Of a stretch of 64,000 nt of DNA, positions 26,907-35,154 are shown in pieces. This DNA comes from G965212025 sp965212025. Its GTDB lineage: Bacteria > Pseudomonadota > Gammaproteobacteria > Poriferisulfidales > Oxydemutatoraceae. Made by a program: the position numbers and the translations under genes. The notes beneath the pieces are model-generated. The model had not been told where the DNA came from, made no database searches, and saw only the letters and a list, made by a program, of their open reading frames with translations. The DNA is taken from assembly GCA_965212025.1 (NCBI GenBank), contig OZ243039.1:930001-994000 (forward strand), read 5' to 3'. The stretch's first letter is position 1; each line of letters starts with the position of its first letter.

Positions 26907-27986
26907 TCACAGGCTGGACACGTTTGGATTTTTAACTGAACTGACACTAATTTCTGCTTCAGGCTGCGTCTGTGAATCCTGGTGTGCCGGGGGATCTTCC
27001 AGTTGCAACTCCGGCTCCGAGTCTGATTGGGAAGTTTCCAGATTCGACCGCAGATCCTGGGTTGTCGAGGTTATTTCTTGGTTCGGGTCTGTCTGGGAAT
27101 CTCCCAGACTCGACTGCAGAACCTGATCTGTTGTCACTGTTATTTCCTCTTTCAGGGCTGTCGGGTTTATTTGCTCGTATATGGGATCGCTTCCCTCAGT
27201 CTGGGTTGGCGGCTCCGGCGCCTGCCGTCTTCCAGGTTCTATTCCAGATGGCGCTGGCTGTATGTTATGTGCTGTTGGGGGTAGCGGGGGGGGGTCTACA
27301 GGTGGCAGAATTTGCATAGCTTCCGAAACATAAGAGCTTCCGGTGGCTTTCTCTCTTTTACCCTCGTAGGCAACTGTTTCCCGACGGCATGCTTCAGCCA
27401 GCCTGTTACAGTTGGTGTCTCGTGCGGGTTTGCGTAATTCTTTTTTTAAAGAGGAAATATTGGTTTCTTGACTGTATGGGGTTTTCGAAGCAATGCCGAG
27501 GAAAATTTCGTGCAGAGACGTCATATAGGCCTTTCTGTTAACTGAGGCGTTCTCGCGTGCAGCGTTAATCCGGTTGAACAGCACCTGGGATGGTCCTGTA
27601 TCATCCCTAAGCTTTTCGTAGCATTTGGTCGGTAAGACAGGCGAACCGTCTACGCTGTCGGCCGGTTTTCTCCCTTGTACCACTTCCGGGTTTGCCAGGC
27701 GATGGCCGTTGGATGAATATTTCTTAACAAGGCCATAACTTGTTCTCACCTGGTCTTCCAGAACATTGAGGTAGGCATGTCTTTCTTCGATGCGATTGTT
27801 CCGGTATCCCTTTGAGATTTTCCACAGAAGACCGTGTAAAAGAGAAGCAAGCGGCATCCGATGTACAACATTAAACCCCTTGCCAGATTTGCGTACCTGG
27901 GGTTCAAGCATCACACCTTTTTGTGCTTTGAGCTGCGCAGCCCATGCCGTCACAACGTTGGGATTAAGTGAAAAATTATTCGCCAT
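26907..27986 (-). CDS. Effector-like protein B with DPIYEQI motif
   Basis: 359 residues. The N-terminal domain aligns with A1/A2: RMPLASLLHGLLWKISKGYR against RGPLSQLLHSFMWAVSPGYR, ERHAYLNVLEDQVRTS against NRHALLNMIEDEIRTS, and NRKAYMTSLHEIFLGIA against NRQAFLDSLHRVFIAAA. The tail is proline-rich (ILPPVDPPPLPP) then acidic, Gln/Ser/Thr-rich. Residues 267-273 read DPIYEQI, a close match to EPIYA-class tyrosine phosphorylation sites of bacterial effectors. AGGAG lies 8 bases before the ATG. No export signal is visible. A1, A2 and B thus form one family with a constant N-domain and variable disordered tails. Confidence 0.7.
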   Translation of the reverse strand: MANNFSLNPNVVTAWAAQLKAQKGVMLEPQVRKSGKGFNVVHRMPLASLLHGLLWKISKGYRNNRIEERHAYLNVLEDQVRTSYGLVKKYSSNGHRLANPEVVQGRKPADSVDGSPVLPTKCYEKLRDDTGPSQVLFNRINAARENASVNRKAYMTSLHEIFLGIASKTPYSQETNISSLKKELRKPARDTNCNRLAEACRRETVAYEGKREKATGSSYVSEAMQILPPVDPPPLPPTAHNIQPAPSGIEPGRRQAPEPPTQTEGSDPIYEQINPTALKEEITVTTDQVLQSSLGDSQTDPNQEITSTTQDLRSNLETSQSDSEPELQLEDPPAHQDSQTQPEAEISVSSVKNPNVSSL

Positions 27987-28496
27987 GATTCAACTCCTGA
28001 ATAAGCCCTTCCTCAACTGCCTCGCAAAGACATTGCGTGCAATCCTTTTTGATTCTGTAGGCGAAAAAGACCTTTCCTAACATCTCGGCAACACCCATGA
28101 CGAGACGGCAAACCGCCCCTATCACGGAGGCATAACCAACCTGAGATCACTAACGGAAATCCACTGTTAATGAGAAAAGCCCCCCTCCTAACGAATCACA
28201 GTGCATTATACAGCTTTATGGTGTTGTGCCGCAAGAGTTTGTGTGTGAGCAGCCATGGTCAGAGCTCCCTTTCCGCTGCTGTCGGTTTGTTTTGCGGGCA
28301 ATCCATTGCCAAATCTCCGTGTTTTCGGAACTCGGCAGCGGAGCGGTGTACTCAGGGAAACGTCAGTGATTCTCAGACAAGCCGGTACTTTCCATTCCGA
28401 ATAAATAAACGTGAAGCAGGGTTTGGTGCCGTTTGATCTGGCAAGGTCAGCGCGTGTCAACACATCATGCGAGCGGCGTTGGGTTGCGTGGGTCAG
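27987..28496. other. Intergenic region upstream of the effector-like genes
   Basis: About 500 bases with no supported gene. A candidate minus-strand promoter lies at 28205-28234. Short open frames on both strands show no family resemblance. Confidence 0.5.
28205..28234 (-). promoter_or_regulatory. Candidate promoter for the B-A2-A1 genes
   Basis: On the minus strand TTGCGG (28229-28234) is followed after 18 bases by a perfect TATAAT (28205-28210). It lies about 220 bases upstream of gene B, so it would give a long leader. Confidence 0.4.
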
Positions 28497-28814
28497 TTAC
28501 GGCGGCAAATCAGGCGCCTTCGGAACGTGGCTAATATCGGTGGGCTCTGCAGGCAGGGGGAGCATCCCGGTTTGGGCGATTTTGGTTTGTGGGTGATTTT
28601 GCGGTTTGTGGCGTTCGGCACCACTCGGCTCTGCTGATTTCATAAACACAGGCTGGTCTCGCTTTGGTGGAGCCGCGCTGGTTTTTCCGGGAGTTGCCTG
28701 TATTTCGTGATGAGCTTTCCTTGTTTCGGTTTTGTTGGCGGGCGGCTGTGGGTCACCATTGGCTGTTGCCTGGGAGGATAAGTCTTTGCTGCCCGGGCAT
28801 TTCGTCCCACGCAA
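28497..28814 (-). CDS. Proline-rich hypothetical ORF, doubtful
   Basis: A 105-codon open frame with a TTG start, rich in Pro, Lys, Thr and Ala (for example TSAAPPKRDQP, MLPLPAEPTD, VPKAPDLPP). No domain is recognised. Its composition resembles the tails of A1, A2 and B and it lies just upstream of them on the same strand, so it may be a remnant of another family member. It could equally be a chance frame. It is divergent from apbE. Confidence 0.25.
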   Translation of the reverse strand: MRGTKCPGSKDLSSQATANGDPQPPANKTETRKAHHEIQATPGKTSAAPPKRDQPVFMKSAEPSGAERHKPQNHPQTKIAQTGMLPLPAEPTDISHVPKAPDLPP

Positions 28815-28870
28815 TGAAATTCTGGCCTGTTTGGCACCGCCATCCGTGAACGGGTAGAGAAAGGCTGCGG

Positions 28871-28900
28871 TTGATATTTGTGGTGCTTTACGGGTATAAG
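28871..28900 (+). promoter_or_regulatory. Candidate promoter of apbE
   Basis: TTGATA (28871-28876), an 18-base spacer and TATAAG (28895-28900) stand just before the first ATG. Transcription would start at or near the ATG at 28907, implying a very short leader or a downstream start. Confidence 0.35.
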
Positions 28901-28906
28901 AATGGC

Positions 28907-29962
28907 ATGTCGTTTCCGCTTAGTGCTTCACGGGGAAGTGTTTGCTTCGGAGTTTTCCGTGTCATCCCCGCGCTTGTTCTGGTGGCTCTCCTGGTCGGGT
29001 GTGGGGCGGATGAGCCGACCGTGTTTGGCGGTGAGACCATGGGAACAACTTGGTCAGTCGCGATCGCTGACCCGCTTTCTGAACAACAGTACGCCGAGCT
29101 GAGAGAAGAGACGAAGGCGTTGCTCGAAGGTGTCAACCAGAGCATGTCCAACTGGCTGCCTGATTCTGAGATTAGCCGTATTAACGGTTCCACGAGTGTC
29201 GATTGGCAGCCTGTGTCGCCGGGTCTGCTCGCAGTGTTGGCCGAATCTTTGGAGGTACATCGCTTCAGCAAAGGCTATTTCGACATTACGGTTTCGCCAT
29301 TGGTGCGCCTTTGGGGCTTTGGCCCTGGGTCGGGTGACGTGACCTCTCCAAGTGAACAGGAAATCCACGCGGTTCTTCCTGAAGTCGGGAGCGAAAAATT
29401 GCAGCTACGCCCGCAGCCACCGGCTCTGCGCAAGAGCAATCCGAAGTTACAGCTGGACTTGTCAGCCATTGCCAAAGGTTATGCGGTTGATGTTTTGTCC
29501 GAACATCTGCATTCTTTGGGCTTTGATAATTTTATGGTGGAGATTGGTGGCGACTTGCGGGTTTCCGGACGGAATCAGGAAGGGGCGCCCTGGCGCATCG
29601 GGCTGGAAAGACCGGCTGCCGGTGAGCGGGCGGTATCCTTGGCTATTGCCCTGAAAAGCGGGGGGGGGGTGGCCAGCTCGGGCGGCTATCGCAACTTCGT
29701 GGAAGCGAACGGAGAACGATACTCCCACGGCATAGACCCGCACAGCGGCCGGCCGGTAGATCACGACACCGTTATGGTGACAGTCGTTGCCGACACTGCG
29801 ATGTGGGCAGATGCCCTGGCGACCGCCTTTTATGTCATGGGAAGTGAAAAAGGTTTGCCGCTTGCCGCCCGGGAAAAAGTGGCAGCCGCATTTTTCACTC
29901 AGGAAAACGAAACACTGCGTAGCGTGTTCAGCGACGCTTTCAAGCCTCTTTTGGTGCAGTGA
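28907..29962 (+). CDS. apbE: FAD:protein FMN transferase (ApbE), lipoprotein
   Basis: 351 residues. The N-terminal lipoprotein signal has a lipobox (VALLVGCG). The ApbE fold follows: GETMGTTWSV, NQSMSNWLPDSEISRIN, YFDITVSPLVRLWGFG, LDLSAIAKGYAVD, FMVEIGGDLRVSG, and the Mg-binding region around SHGIDPHSGRPVDHD. The enzyme attaches FMN through a phosphoester bond to Thr/Ser of periplasmic flavoproteins, classically NqrB and NqrC. It overlaps nqrM, which supports a role in Na+-NQR assembly; the nqr structural genes are not in this window. Confidence 0.93.
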   Translation: MSFPLSASRGSVCFGVFRVIPALVLVALLVGCGADEPTVFGGETMGTTWSVAIADPLSEQQYAELREETKALLEGVNQSMSNWLPDSEISRINGSTSVDWQPVSPGLLAVLAESLEVHRFSKGYFDITVSPLVRLWGFGPGSGDVTSPSEQEIHAVLPEVGSEKLQLRPQPPALRKSNPKLQLDLSAIAKGYAVDVLSEHLHSLGFDNFMVEIGGDLRVSGRNQEGAPWRIGLERPAAGERAVSLAIALKSGGGVASSGGYRNFVEANGERYSHGIDPHSGRPVDHDTVMVTVVADTAMWADALATAFYVMGSEKGLPLAAREKVAAAFFTQENETLRSVFSDAFKPLLVQ

Positions 29963-30141
29963 TTGTTATAGTGCTGACTTTCGTCGTGATGCTGGTGGCA
30001 GCATCGCTTATGATGATCGGAATTTTGCGTGGCAGGAAGCTGAAAGGCAGCTGCGGCGGTCTCAACTGCGCTAACTGTAAAAACGTTAACGCGTGTCGGA
30101 ACAAAGCAGTAAAACCGGCCAATACAAGGGAGGAACCTTAA
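29959..30141 (+). CDS. nqrM: Na+-NQR maturation factor NqrM
   Basis: 60 residues: one membrane helix (VIVLTFVVMLVAASLMMIGIL), then a Cys-rich tail with CGGLNCANCKNVNAC. The small single-span protein with four closely spaced cysteines right after apbE is characteristic of NqrM (DUF539), needed to assemble the iron centre of Na+-translocating NADH:quinone oxidoreductase. It starts with GTG overlapping the apbE stop (GTGA). Confidence 0.87.
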   Translation: MIVIVLTFVVMLVAASLMMIGILRGRKLKGSCGGLNCANCKNVNACRNKAVKPANTREEP

Positions 30142-30142
30142 A

Positions 30143-30994
30143 ATGACTTACAACACCACAATTTCTGCAGAAACCGTACAACAGCACCTGAACGACCCGG
30201 ACTGGGTCGTGTTTGATTGCCACTTTTTCCTTGGTTCTCCCGAGGCAGGAAGAGCGGCGTATCAGAAAGGCCATATCCCCGGAGCACGTTTCATGGACAT
30301 GGACACCGACCTGTCTGCCTCACCTGGGCCTGCCGATGGCCGCCATCCTTTGCCGGATCCGCAAACGTTCATCGGGAAGCTTCGGGACTGGGGAGTCAGC
30401 AATCATTCACAGGTTGTGTTCTACGACGGTGACAAAGGCCCGTTTGCGGCACGTGGCTGGTGGACTTTGCAGTGGCTGGGACATGAAAAGACAGCTGTGC
30501 TTGAAGGCGGTCTGGCAAGCTGGAAGGACGCGGGATACACGGTCAGCACGGATGACCCGGAGTGCAGCCCAGGTTCGTTTTCTGGCACCCCCAATCCGGA
30601 CATGGTCGTCGAAGTACAGGAAGTGGAGGAAATGCTGCGGAAAGATCGCGTGTCGCTTTTGGACGCACGGCCAAACCCTCGCTATCAGGGGGAAGGTGAG
30701 AACATAGATCCTTATGGTGGACACATCCCCGGCTCGCTGAGTTGCTTCTGGGGAGGGAACGTCGATGAGAACAACCGCTTTCTTTCGCCTGAGGCTTTGC
30801 GCCAGCGTTTTGCCCCGATGGCCGAAAAGGAAATTGTGCATTCCTGTGGCTCAGGGGTGACGGCGTGCCACAATGTGCTGGCAATGGACATCGCCGGCTT
30901 TTCGCGGCCAAGACTTTATGTGGGTTCCTGGAGTGAGTGGATTCGCTCCGAGGAAAGGCCGAGAGCAAGTGGAAGCGAACCTGGAAAGGTGTAA
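30143..30994 (+). CDS. sseA: Sulfurtransferase, 3-mercaptopyruvate/thiosulfate type
   Basis: 283 residues with two rhodanese domains. The N-terminal inactive one includes GHIPGARFMDMDTDLS and FYDGDKGPFAARGWW. The C-terminal one carries the active-site loop HSCGSGVTACHN; CGSGVTA is the mercaptopyruvate sulfurtransferase version. It transfers sulfur from 3-mercaptopyruvate to cyanide or thiol acceptors in the cytosol. A strong GGGAGGAA precedes the ATG, one base after nqrM. The family assignment is sure; the exact donor is less so. Confidence 0.88.
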   Translation: MTYNTTISAETVQQHLNDPDWVVFDCHFFLGSPEAGRAAYQKGHIPGARFMDMDTDLSASPGPADGRHPLPDPQTFIGKLRDWGVSNHSQVVFYDGDKGPFAARGWWTLQWLGHEKTAVLEGGLASWKDAGYTVSTDDPECSPGSFSGTPNPDMVVEVQEVEEMLRKDRVSLLDARPNPRYQGEGENIDPYGGHIPGSLSCFWGGNVDENNRFLSPEALRQRFAPMAEKEIVHSCGSGVTACHNVLAMDIAGFSRPRLYVGSWSEWIRSEERPRASGSEPGKV

Positions 30995-31023
30995 CTTGGG
31001 CGACTCTGACAGAACCTGAAATT

Positions 31024-31594
31024 TTGAACTTCTGTAGTGGCTGTGGTTCGCCACGCGTAAAGGAGTGTGTGCCGGAAGGAGACACCCGGGTACGTGATGT
31101 TTGCCAGGCATGCGGAACAATCTTTTACCAGAACCCGAAAGTAGTGGCCGGATGCATACTGCACTGGCAAAACAAAATTCTTCTGTGCCGGCGCTCCATC
31201 GAGCCTCGCTCGAACTACTGGACTGTTCCGGCTGGCTTTATGGAGAACCACGAGTCCATCCAGGAGGCCGCCGCCCGTGAAGCGTGGGAGGAAGCACGGG
31301 CGAAATCGTCAAACCTTGCTTTGCATGGCCTATACGCCTTGAAACACGTGAGCCAGGTTTATGTGCTCTATCACGGCAATCTTGACGGCGGGCACGCGGA
31401 ACCGGGGGTCGAAACCCACGAAGTGAAAGCTTTTCGGGGAAAGTGAAATTCCGTGGGACAGGATGGCTTTTCGGGTGGTCACCGAAGGGCTGAAAGACTT
31501 CCTGATGGACCGCAAGGAGCAACGCTTTCAATTGCACCAGGGTGAATTAAGCCGAAACACAAAAAATGAATTGTTGTACGCGGTAACTTCCTGA
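31024..31594 (+). pseudogene. Nudix hydrolase (zinc-ribbon type), frameshifted
   Basis: The N-terminal zinc ribbon has two Cys pairs (FCSGCG, VCQACG). The Nudix box runs from GFMENHESIQEAAAREAWEEA, and YQNPKVVAGCI and LLCRRSIEPRSNYWTVPAG are typical of this small-Nudix subgroup. After VETHEVKAF the frame hits a stop at 31444. Shifting by one base near 31436-31443 restores EIPWDRMAFRVVTEGLKDFL and DRKEQRFQLHQG up to 31594. The ten downstream satellite copies carry one base fewer here and read through in frame, so the extra base is in this copy. The start is uncertain: TTG 31024 places FCSGCG at the N-terminus as in relatives; ATG 30937 would overlap sseA. Confidence 0.85.
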
Positions 31595-31645
31595 ACAGGC
31601 GCGAGTGCCTGGAAGGTGTGATTTGCCGCACTGAATGGAGACGCT

Positions 31646-32074
31646 ATGAAAAAAGCAGCTTTTTTGAAATCCCGCCTGTCAGGGGCAACGTCTGTACTTG
31701 TCCTGACGCTGGCTTTGTTGGTTGCCGGCGCCACAGCCACAGCCGGCCACCACGAAATACCAAGCCTGAAAGGCGTCTGGAAAGGAACGAACTACACCTT
31801 GTCCGACCTCAAAGGCTACAAGCAGTGGGAAAAGACCATACACATTACCGAGCAAAAGGATCGCCGATTCAGCGGGCACTTCGTTTACGCCGAAGGACGC
31901 AAGAACTTTTTCGGCATTGTCTTCAACGACAACAGAACCTTGTTGTGGGTGTCCAGTACCAGCAAAGGACTCAGCCCCGGCAGGCTTCTTGATAAGGACA
32001 CGATGGATGTGTGCTACGTGGAGTCAGGAGCGGAAGCCACGGTTGGGTGCACTTTGTTCAAGAAACAGAAATAG
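31646..32074 (+). CDS. Secreted hypothetical protein X
   Basis: 142 residues with a clear Sec signal peptide (hydrophobic VLVLTLALLVAGATATAG, cleavage before HHEIPSLK). The mature ~108 residues contain LKGVWKGTNYTLSD, KTIHITEQKDRRFSGHFVYA, FFGIVFNDNRTLLWVSS and a C-terminal pair of cysteines (DVCYVESG, VGCTLF) that could form a disulfide. The beta-rich pattern could be a small barrel; no family is recognised. It is the only intact copy; degenerate copies or pieces lie at 32.4, 33.25, 35.0, 36.1, 38.2 and 39.8 kb. Confidence 0.7.
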   Translation: MKKAAFLKSRLSGATSVLVLTLALLVAGATATAGHHEIPSLKGVWKGTNYTLSDLKGYKQWEKTIHITEQKDRRFSGHFVYAEGRKNFFGIVFNDNRTLLWVSSTSKGLSPGRLLDKDTMDVCYVESGAEATVGCTLFKKQK

Positions 32075-32154
32075 CTTGGCTGGATTGGAAGTGTGGGGTG
32101 TGGGGGGCTACGTGTGGGGGGGGCGGTGCGGGTTCGTGAGCCGGGTGCCAGGTT

Positions 32155-32348
32155 TTAGGTTCGCGGCATGGTGATTTCGATGGCGGGTACGAAGGGCAAC
32201 GGCCGAAGCCAAGGGGGCTGTAAAGCTTTTTTACGCTGGAAGTGAAATCCGTGGGACAGGATGGCTTTTCAGGTGGTTACCGGAAGGGCTGAAAGACTTC
32301 CTGCTGGATCGCAAGGAGCAACGCTTTCTATTGCACCAGGGTAAATGA
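32155..32348 (+). pseudogene. Nudix 3'-end remnant
   Basis: A diverged copy of the last third of the Nudix gene. GATTTCGATGGCGGGTACG corresponds to the codons for NLDGGH, and the tract GTGGGACAGGATGGCTTTTC through AAGGAGCAACGCTTTC matches the Nudix 3' end closely. It is the first step away from the intact gene toward the satellite arrays further right. Confidence 0.8.
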
Positions 32349-32438
32349 AGTCGTACTATAAACAGATGTTGTGTGGTAATTTCCTAGACAGGCGCGAGTG
32401 CTTCGGGAAGTAAGACTTGCCGCATTAAAGGAGGATTG

Positions 32439-32936
32439 ATGGAAACAGTAGCTTTTTTGAAACCCCGCTTGTTAGGGGCATTTGTACTTGCTCTGACGCT
32501 GGCTTTTTTGGTTGCCGGTGCTACAGCCACAGCTGGCAGTTATGAAAGTTATGGAAACTTGGAAGAACATCAGTAAGTCCGGGAGAAATACTAGAAAGTC
32601 TGAAAAAAGTACTAGAAAGTCCGGAAGCAATACTAGAAAGTCCGGAAGAAATACCAAGACTGAAAGGCGTTTGGAAAGGGACGGGTTCAGTAAAGACCAT
32701 ACACATTACCGGGCAAAGGAGTCGCCGATTCAGTGGGTACTCCGGGGGCGCCGATGAACCCAAGAATTTTTTCGGTACTGTCTTCAGCGACAACAAGACC
32801 TTGTATTTGGTGTACGATGCAAGCGGAGAATCCAACCCCGGCAGGCTTCTTGATAAGGACACGATGCGATGTGTGCCCCGTGGGGTCAGAGACGGAAGGT
32901 GTATCAGGGTGTACTTTGTTTAAGAGACAGAAAAGC
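32439..32936 (+). pseudogene. Degenerate copy of X, with a 21-bp repeat insertion
   Basis: Starts ATGGAAACAGTAGCTTTTTT, keeps the signal-peptide codons, and ends in the region of the DVCYV and TLFK codons. Frameshifts split it. Between 32565 and 32665 a ~21-bp element (type AGAAAGTCCGGAAGAAATACT) is repeated about four times. Confidence 0.8.
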
Positions 32937-32984
32937 CTGGCTACTAGGTAGCGTGGTGCGCGGGGTTCTGTGTTGAACTCGGCA

Positions 32985-33215
32985 GGTCTTAAGTTTGTGG
33001 TATGGTGATTTTGGTGGCGGGTACTGCTGGAGGCGTGTGAAGTTTTACTAAGGAAAGTGGAATTCTGCGGGGCAGGATAGTTTTCGAGTGGTCACCACCG
33101 AGGTGTAGGAGAAATTCCTGCTGGTTAGTCGGGCGCAACGCTTTTAATTGCACTAAATTATCGAAACACAGGAGATGAATTGTTGTGCGTGGTAACTTCT
33201 TAGGCGGTGCGGGTA
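32985..33215 (+). pseudogene. Second Nudix 3'-end remnant
   Basis: More decayed copy: GGTGATTTTGGTGGCGGGTAC, GGGCAGGATAGTTTTCGAG and CGCAACGCTTTTAATTGCAC are recognisable relative to the Nudix 3' end. Confidence 0.65.
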
Positions 33216-33250
33216 CTTTAGGTCTAATTTGCCCACTGAATGGAGACGCT

Positions 33251-33480
33251 ATGGAAGCAGTAGGTTTTTTGAGTCCCCGCTTATCGGTGGTGCTTGTGCT
33301 TATTCTGCTCTGACTTGTTGGTTACTGGTACTACGGTCACGGCAGACCATCACGAAATACCAAACCTGAAAGGCGTTTGGAAAGGAACGGACTACACCTT
33401 GTCTGGCTACAAAGACAGCAAGCGCCTAGGTAAAGACCATGCACATTACCGAGCAAAGGGATCGCTGATTCCGCCACTTA
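33251..33480 (+). pseudogene. Second degenerate copy of X (5' half)
   Basis: Starts ATGGAAGCAGTAGGTTTTTT and retains codons for HHEIPNLKGVWKGTDYTLSG, but the signal region is frameshifted and the second half is missing. It is joined to the conserved leader of the Sel1 genes. Confidence 0.8.
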
Positions 33481-33666
33481 AAAGACGCTCAGATAAAGTG
33501 ATGAGTGTCGCCTTGTCTTGCATCACGTACGGCACTGAGCAAGAGGATCGTCAATCTATTCAGTGACCACTTTCATGACAGCGCAGGGTTCAAGGGTTTT
33601 TGGCAATGTTTTTACAGGCTTAGGGAGCGCACAGGCTCAACAAACACTAAAGGAGCCAAAAATCCA

Positions 33667-34551
33667 ATGAAAAAATTGGTATTACTTACATTTATTTTTC
33701 TTTTTAGTGCAGAGATGGCTTATAGCCAACCTGACTACGAGATAATTATAAAATCTGCATACCGAGGCAATGCGGAAGCTCAATTTTATTTAGGCGAAAT
33801 GCATTATGTTGGAGAAGGCGTCGCCGAGGATTATAAACAGGCAGCTTATTGGTATAGAAAAGCAGCAGACCAGGGGTATGCGGAAGCTCAATTTTATTTA
33901 GGCGAAATATATGATTTTGGAAAAGGCGTTGCCGAGGATTATAAACAGGCAGTTTATTGGTATAGAAAAGCAGCAGACCAAGGATATGCGAGAGCTCAAA
34001 ATAATTTAGGCTGGATGTATAAAGAGGGAAAAAGCGTTGCCCAAGATTATAAACAGGCAGTTTATTGGTACCGAAAAGCAGCAGACCAAGGGAATGCGAA
34101 CGCTCAATTTAATTTAGGCTGGATGTATGATTATGGGAAAGGCGTTGCCAAGGATTATAAACAAGCAGTTTATTGGTTATAGAAAAGCTAGCTGACCAGG
34201 GGCATGCGGATGGTCAAAATGGAATTTAGGCAATTTGTATGTATGATGGACAAGGCGTTGCCAAGGATTATAGACAGGCAGTTTATTGGTACAGAAAAGC
34301 TGCAGACCAAGAAGGGATACCAAGGATGATAAACAGGCATGGTCAATCTGCAGATTTAGGCAAATGATGTATGCATGATGAAGGAAAAGGCGTTGCCAGC
34401 AGGCATTATAAGACAAGGCAAACAAGGGTATGCGGCCCAAAATAATTTGATGTATGAAGATGGAAAAGTTGCAAGATATGGTGGTACAGACAAAGCAGAC
34501 CAAGAGCATGAAGATGCCAAGCAGGCATTAGAGGAGCTAGGAGCGAGATGA
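33667..34551 (+). pseudogene. Sel1-repeat exported protein, copy 1 (3' half broken)
   Basis: An intact 171-codon stretch (33667-34182) has a signal peptide (MKKLVLLTFIFLFSAEMAYS) and about four 36-residue Sel1-like units, for example AEAQFYLGEIYDFGKGVAED then YKQAVYWYRKAADQG. After 34182 frameshifts interrupt further units until the conserved C-terminus ALEELGAR. Sel1-like repeats form TPR-like helical solenoids that bind proteins. The ATG has AAAGGAG upstream. The first 171 residues could still be made as a short exported protein, so full loss is not certain. Confidence 0.75.
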
Positions 34552-34562
34552 AGACGGGCTTG

Positions 34563-34597
34563 CCTGTCTACGGAAAAATCACGGGCTGCTAGACAGG
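34563..34597 (+). repeat. Inverted repeat after Sel1 copy 1
   Basis: CCTGTCTA and TAGACAGG, a perfect 8-bp inverted repeat around a 19-base loop, stand 11 bases after the Sel1 stop. The same element follows copy 2 (37806-37840, perfect) and copy 3 (41645-41679, one mismatch). There is no T-tract, so it is not a canonical terminator. Confidence 0.6.
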
Positions 34598-34780
34598 GAA
34601 AACCTTGGGTGCCCAGCTTGTTTGGGCATAATGTATGATGACAGAGTTGGGTTGCACCGGGCACCCGCCTTGCCAGGAAGCCTTGGTCTCTTACGCTGAG
34701 CGCCAGCCGTAAATTTTCTTTTTGGCTGTGCGGTGGGAGGCCGGGTGTCGGAACCTTCAGAACTCAGGAGTACTTTGCTT

Positions 34781-34999
34781 ATGGGTCGTTTTTTTGCCAA
34801 GGAAAGCATCATTGCCAGGCCGGGCTACAACCGCTGGAAAGTTCCTCCGGCGTCAATCGCCATTCACCTTTGCATTGGTTCTGTTTATGCCTGGAGCATC
34901 TATAACCCGGCGCTGACAAGGGCTATCGGCGTGGTCGGCAGTGCTGCGGATGACTGGAGCCTGGGTGAGGTCGTGTGGATTTTTACCAACGGCAACTAG
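34781..34999 (+). pseudogene. 5' fragment of the MFS transporter gene, copy 1
   Basis: 72 codons identical or nearly so to the start of the intact transporter at 41858 (MGRFFAKESIIARPGYNRWK through SLGEVVWIFT). It is then joined to the 3' part of X (NGN and a stop). Only the first membrane helix remains. About 230 bases of upstream sequence are duplicated with it. Confidence 0.92.
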
Positions 35000-35127
35000 A
35001 CCGTGTTTTTGGTGTCTGGCACTAGCAAAGGACTCAGCTCTGGCAGGCTTCTTGATAAGGACACGATGGGTGTGTGCTACGCGGGGTCGGGAGCGGAAGC
35101 TTCGGTTGGGTGACTTTGTTTAAGAGA
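35000..35127 (+). pseudogene. 3' fragment of X, copy 1
   Basis: Codons for SGTSKGLSSGRLLDKDTMG then VCYAGSGAEASVG, corresponding to the last third of X. It is joined on the left to the truncated MFS gene and on the right to Nudix-derived satellites. Confidence 0.85.
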
Positions 35128-35154
35128 CAGAAATAGCTTGGTTGGTTTGGAAGT

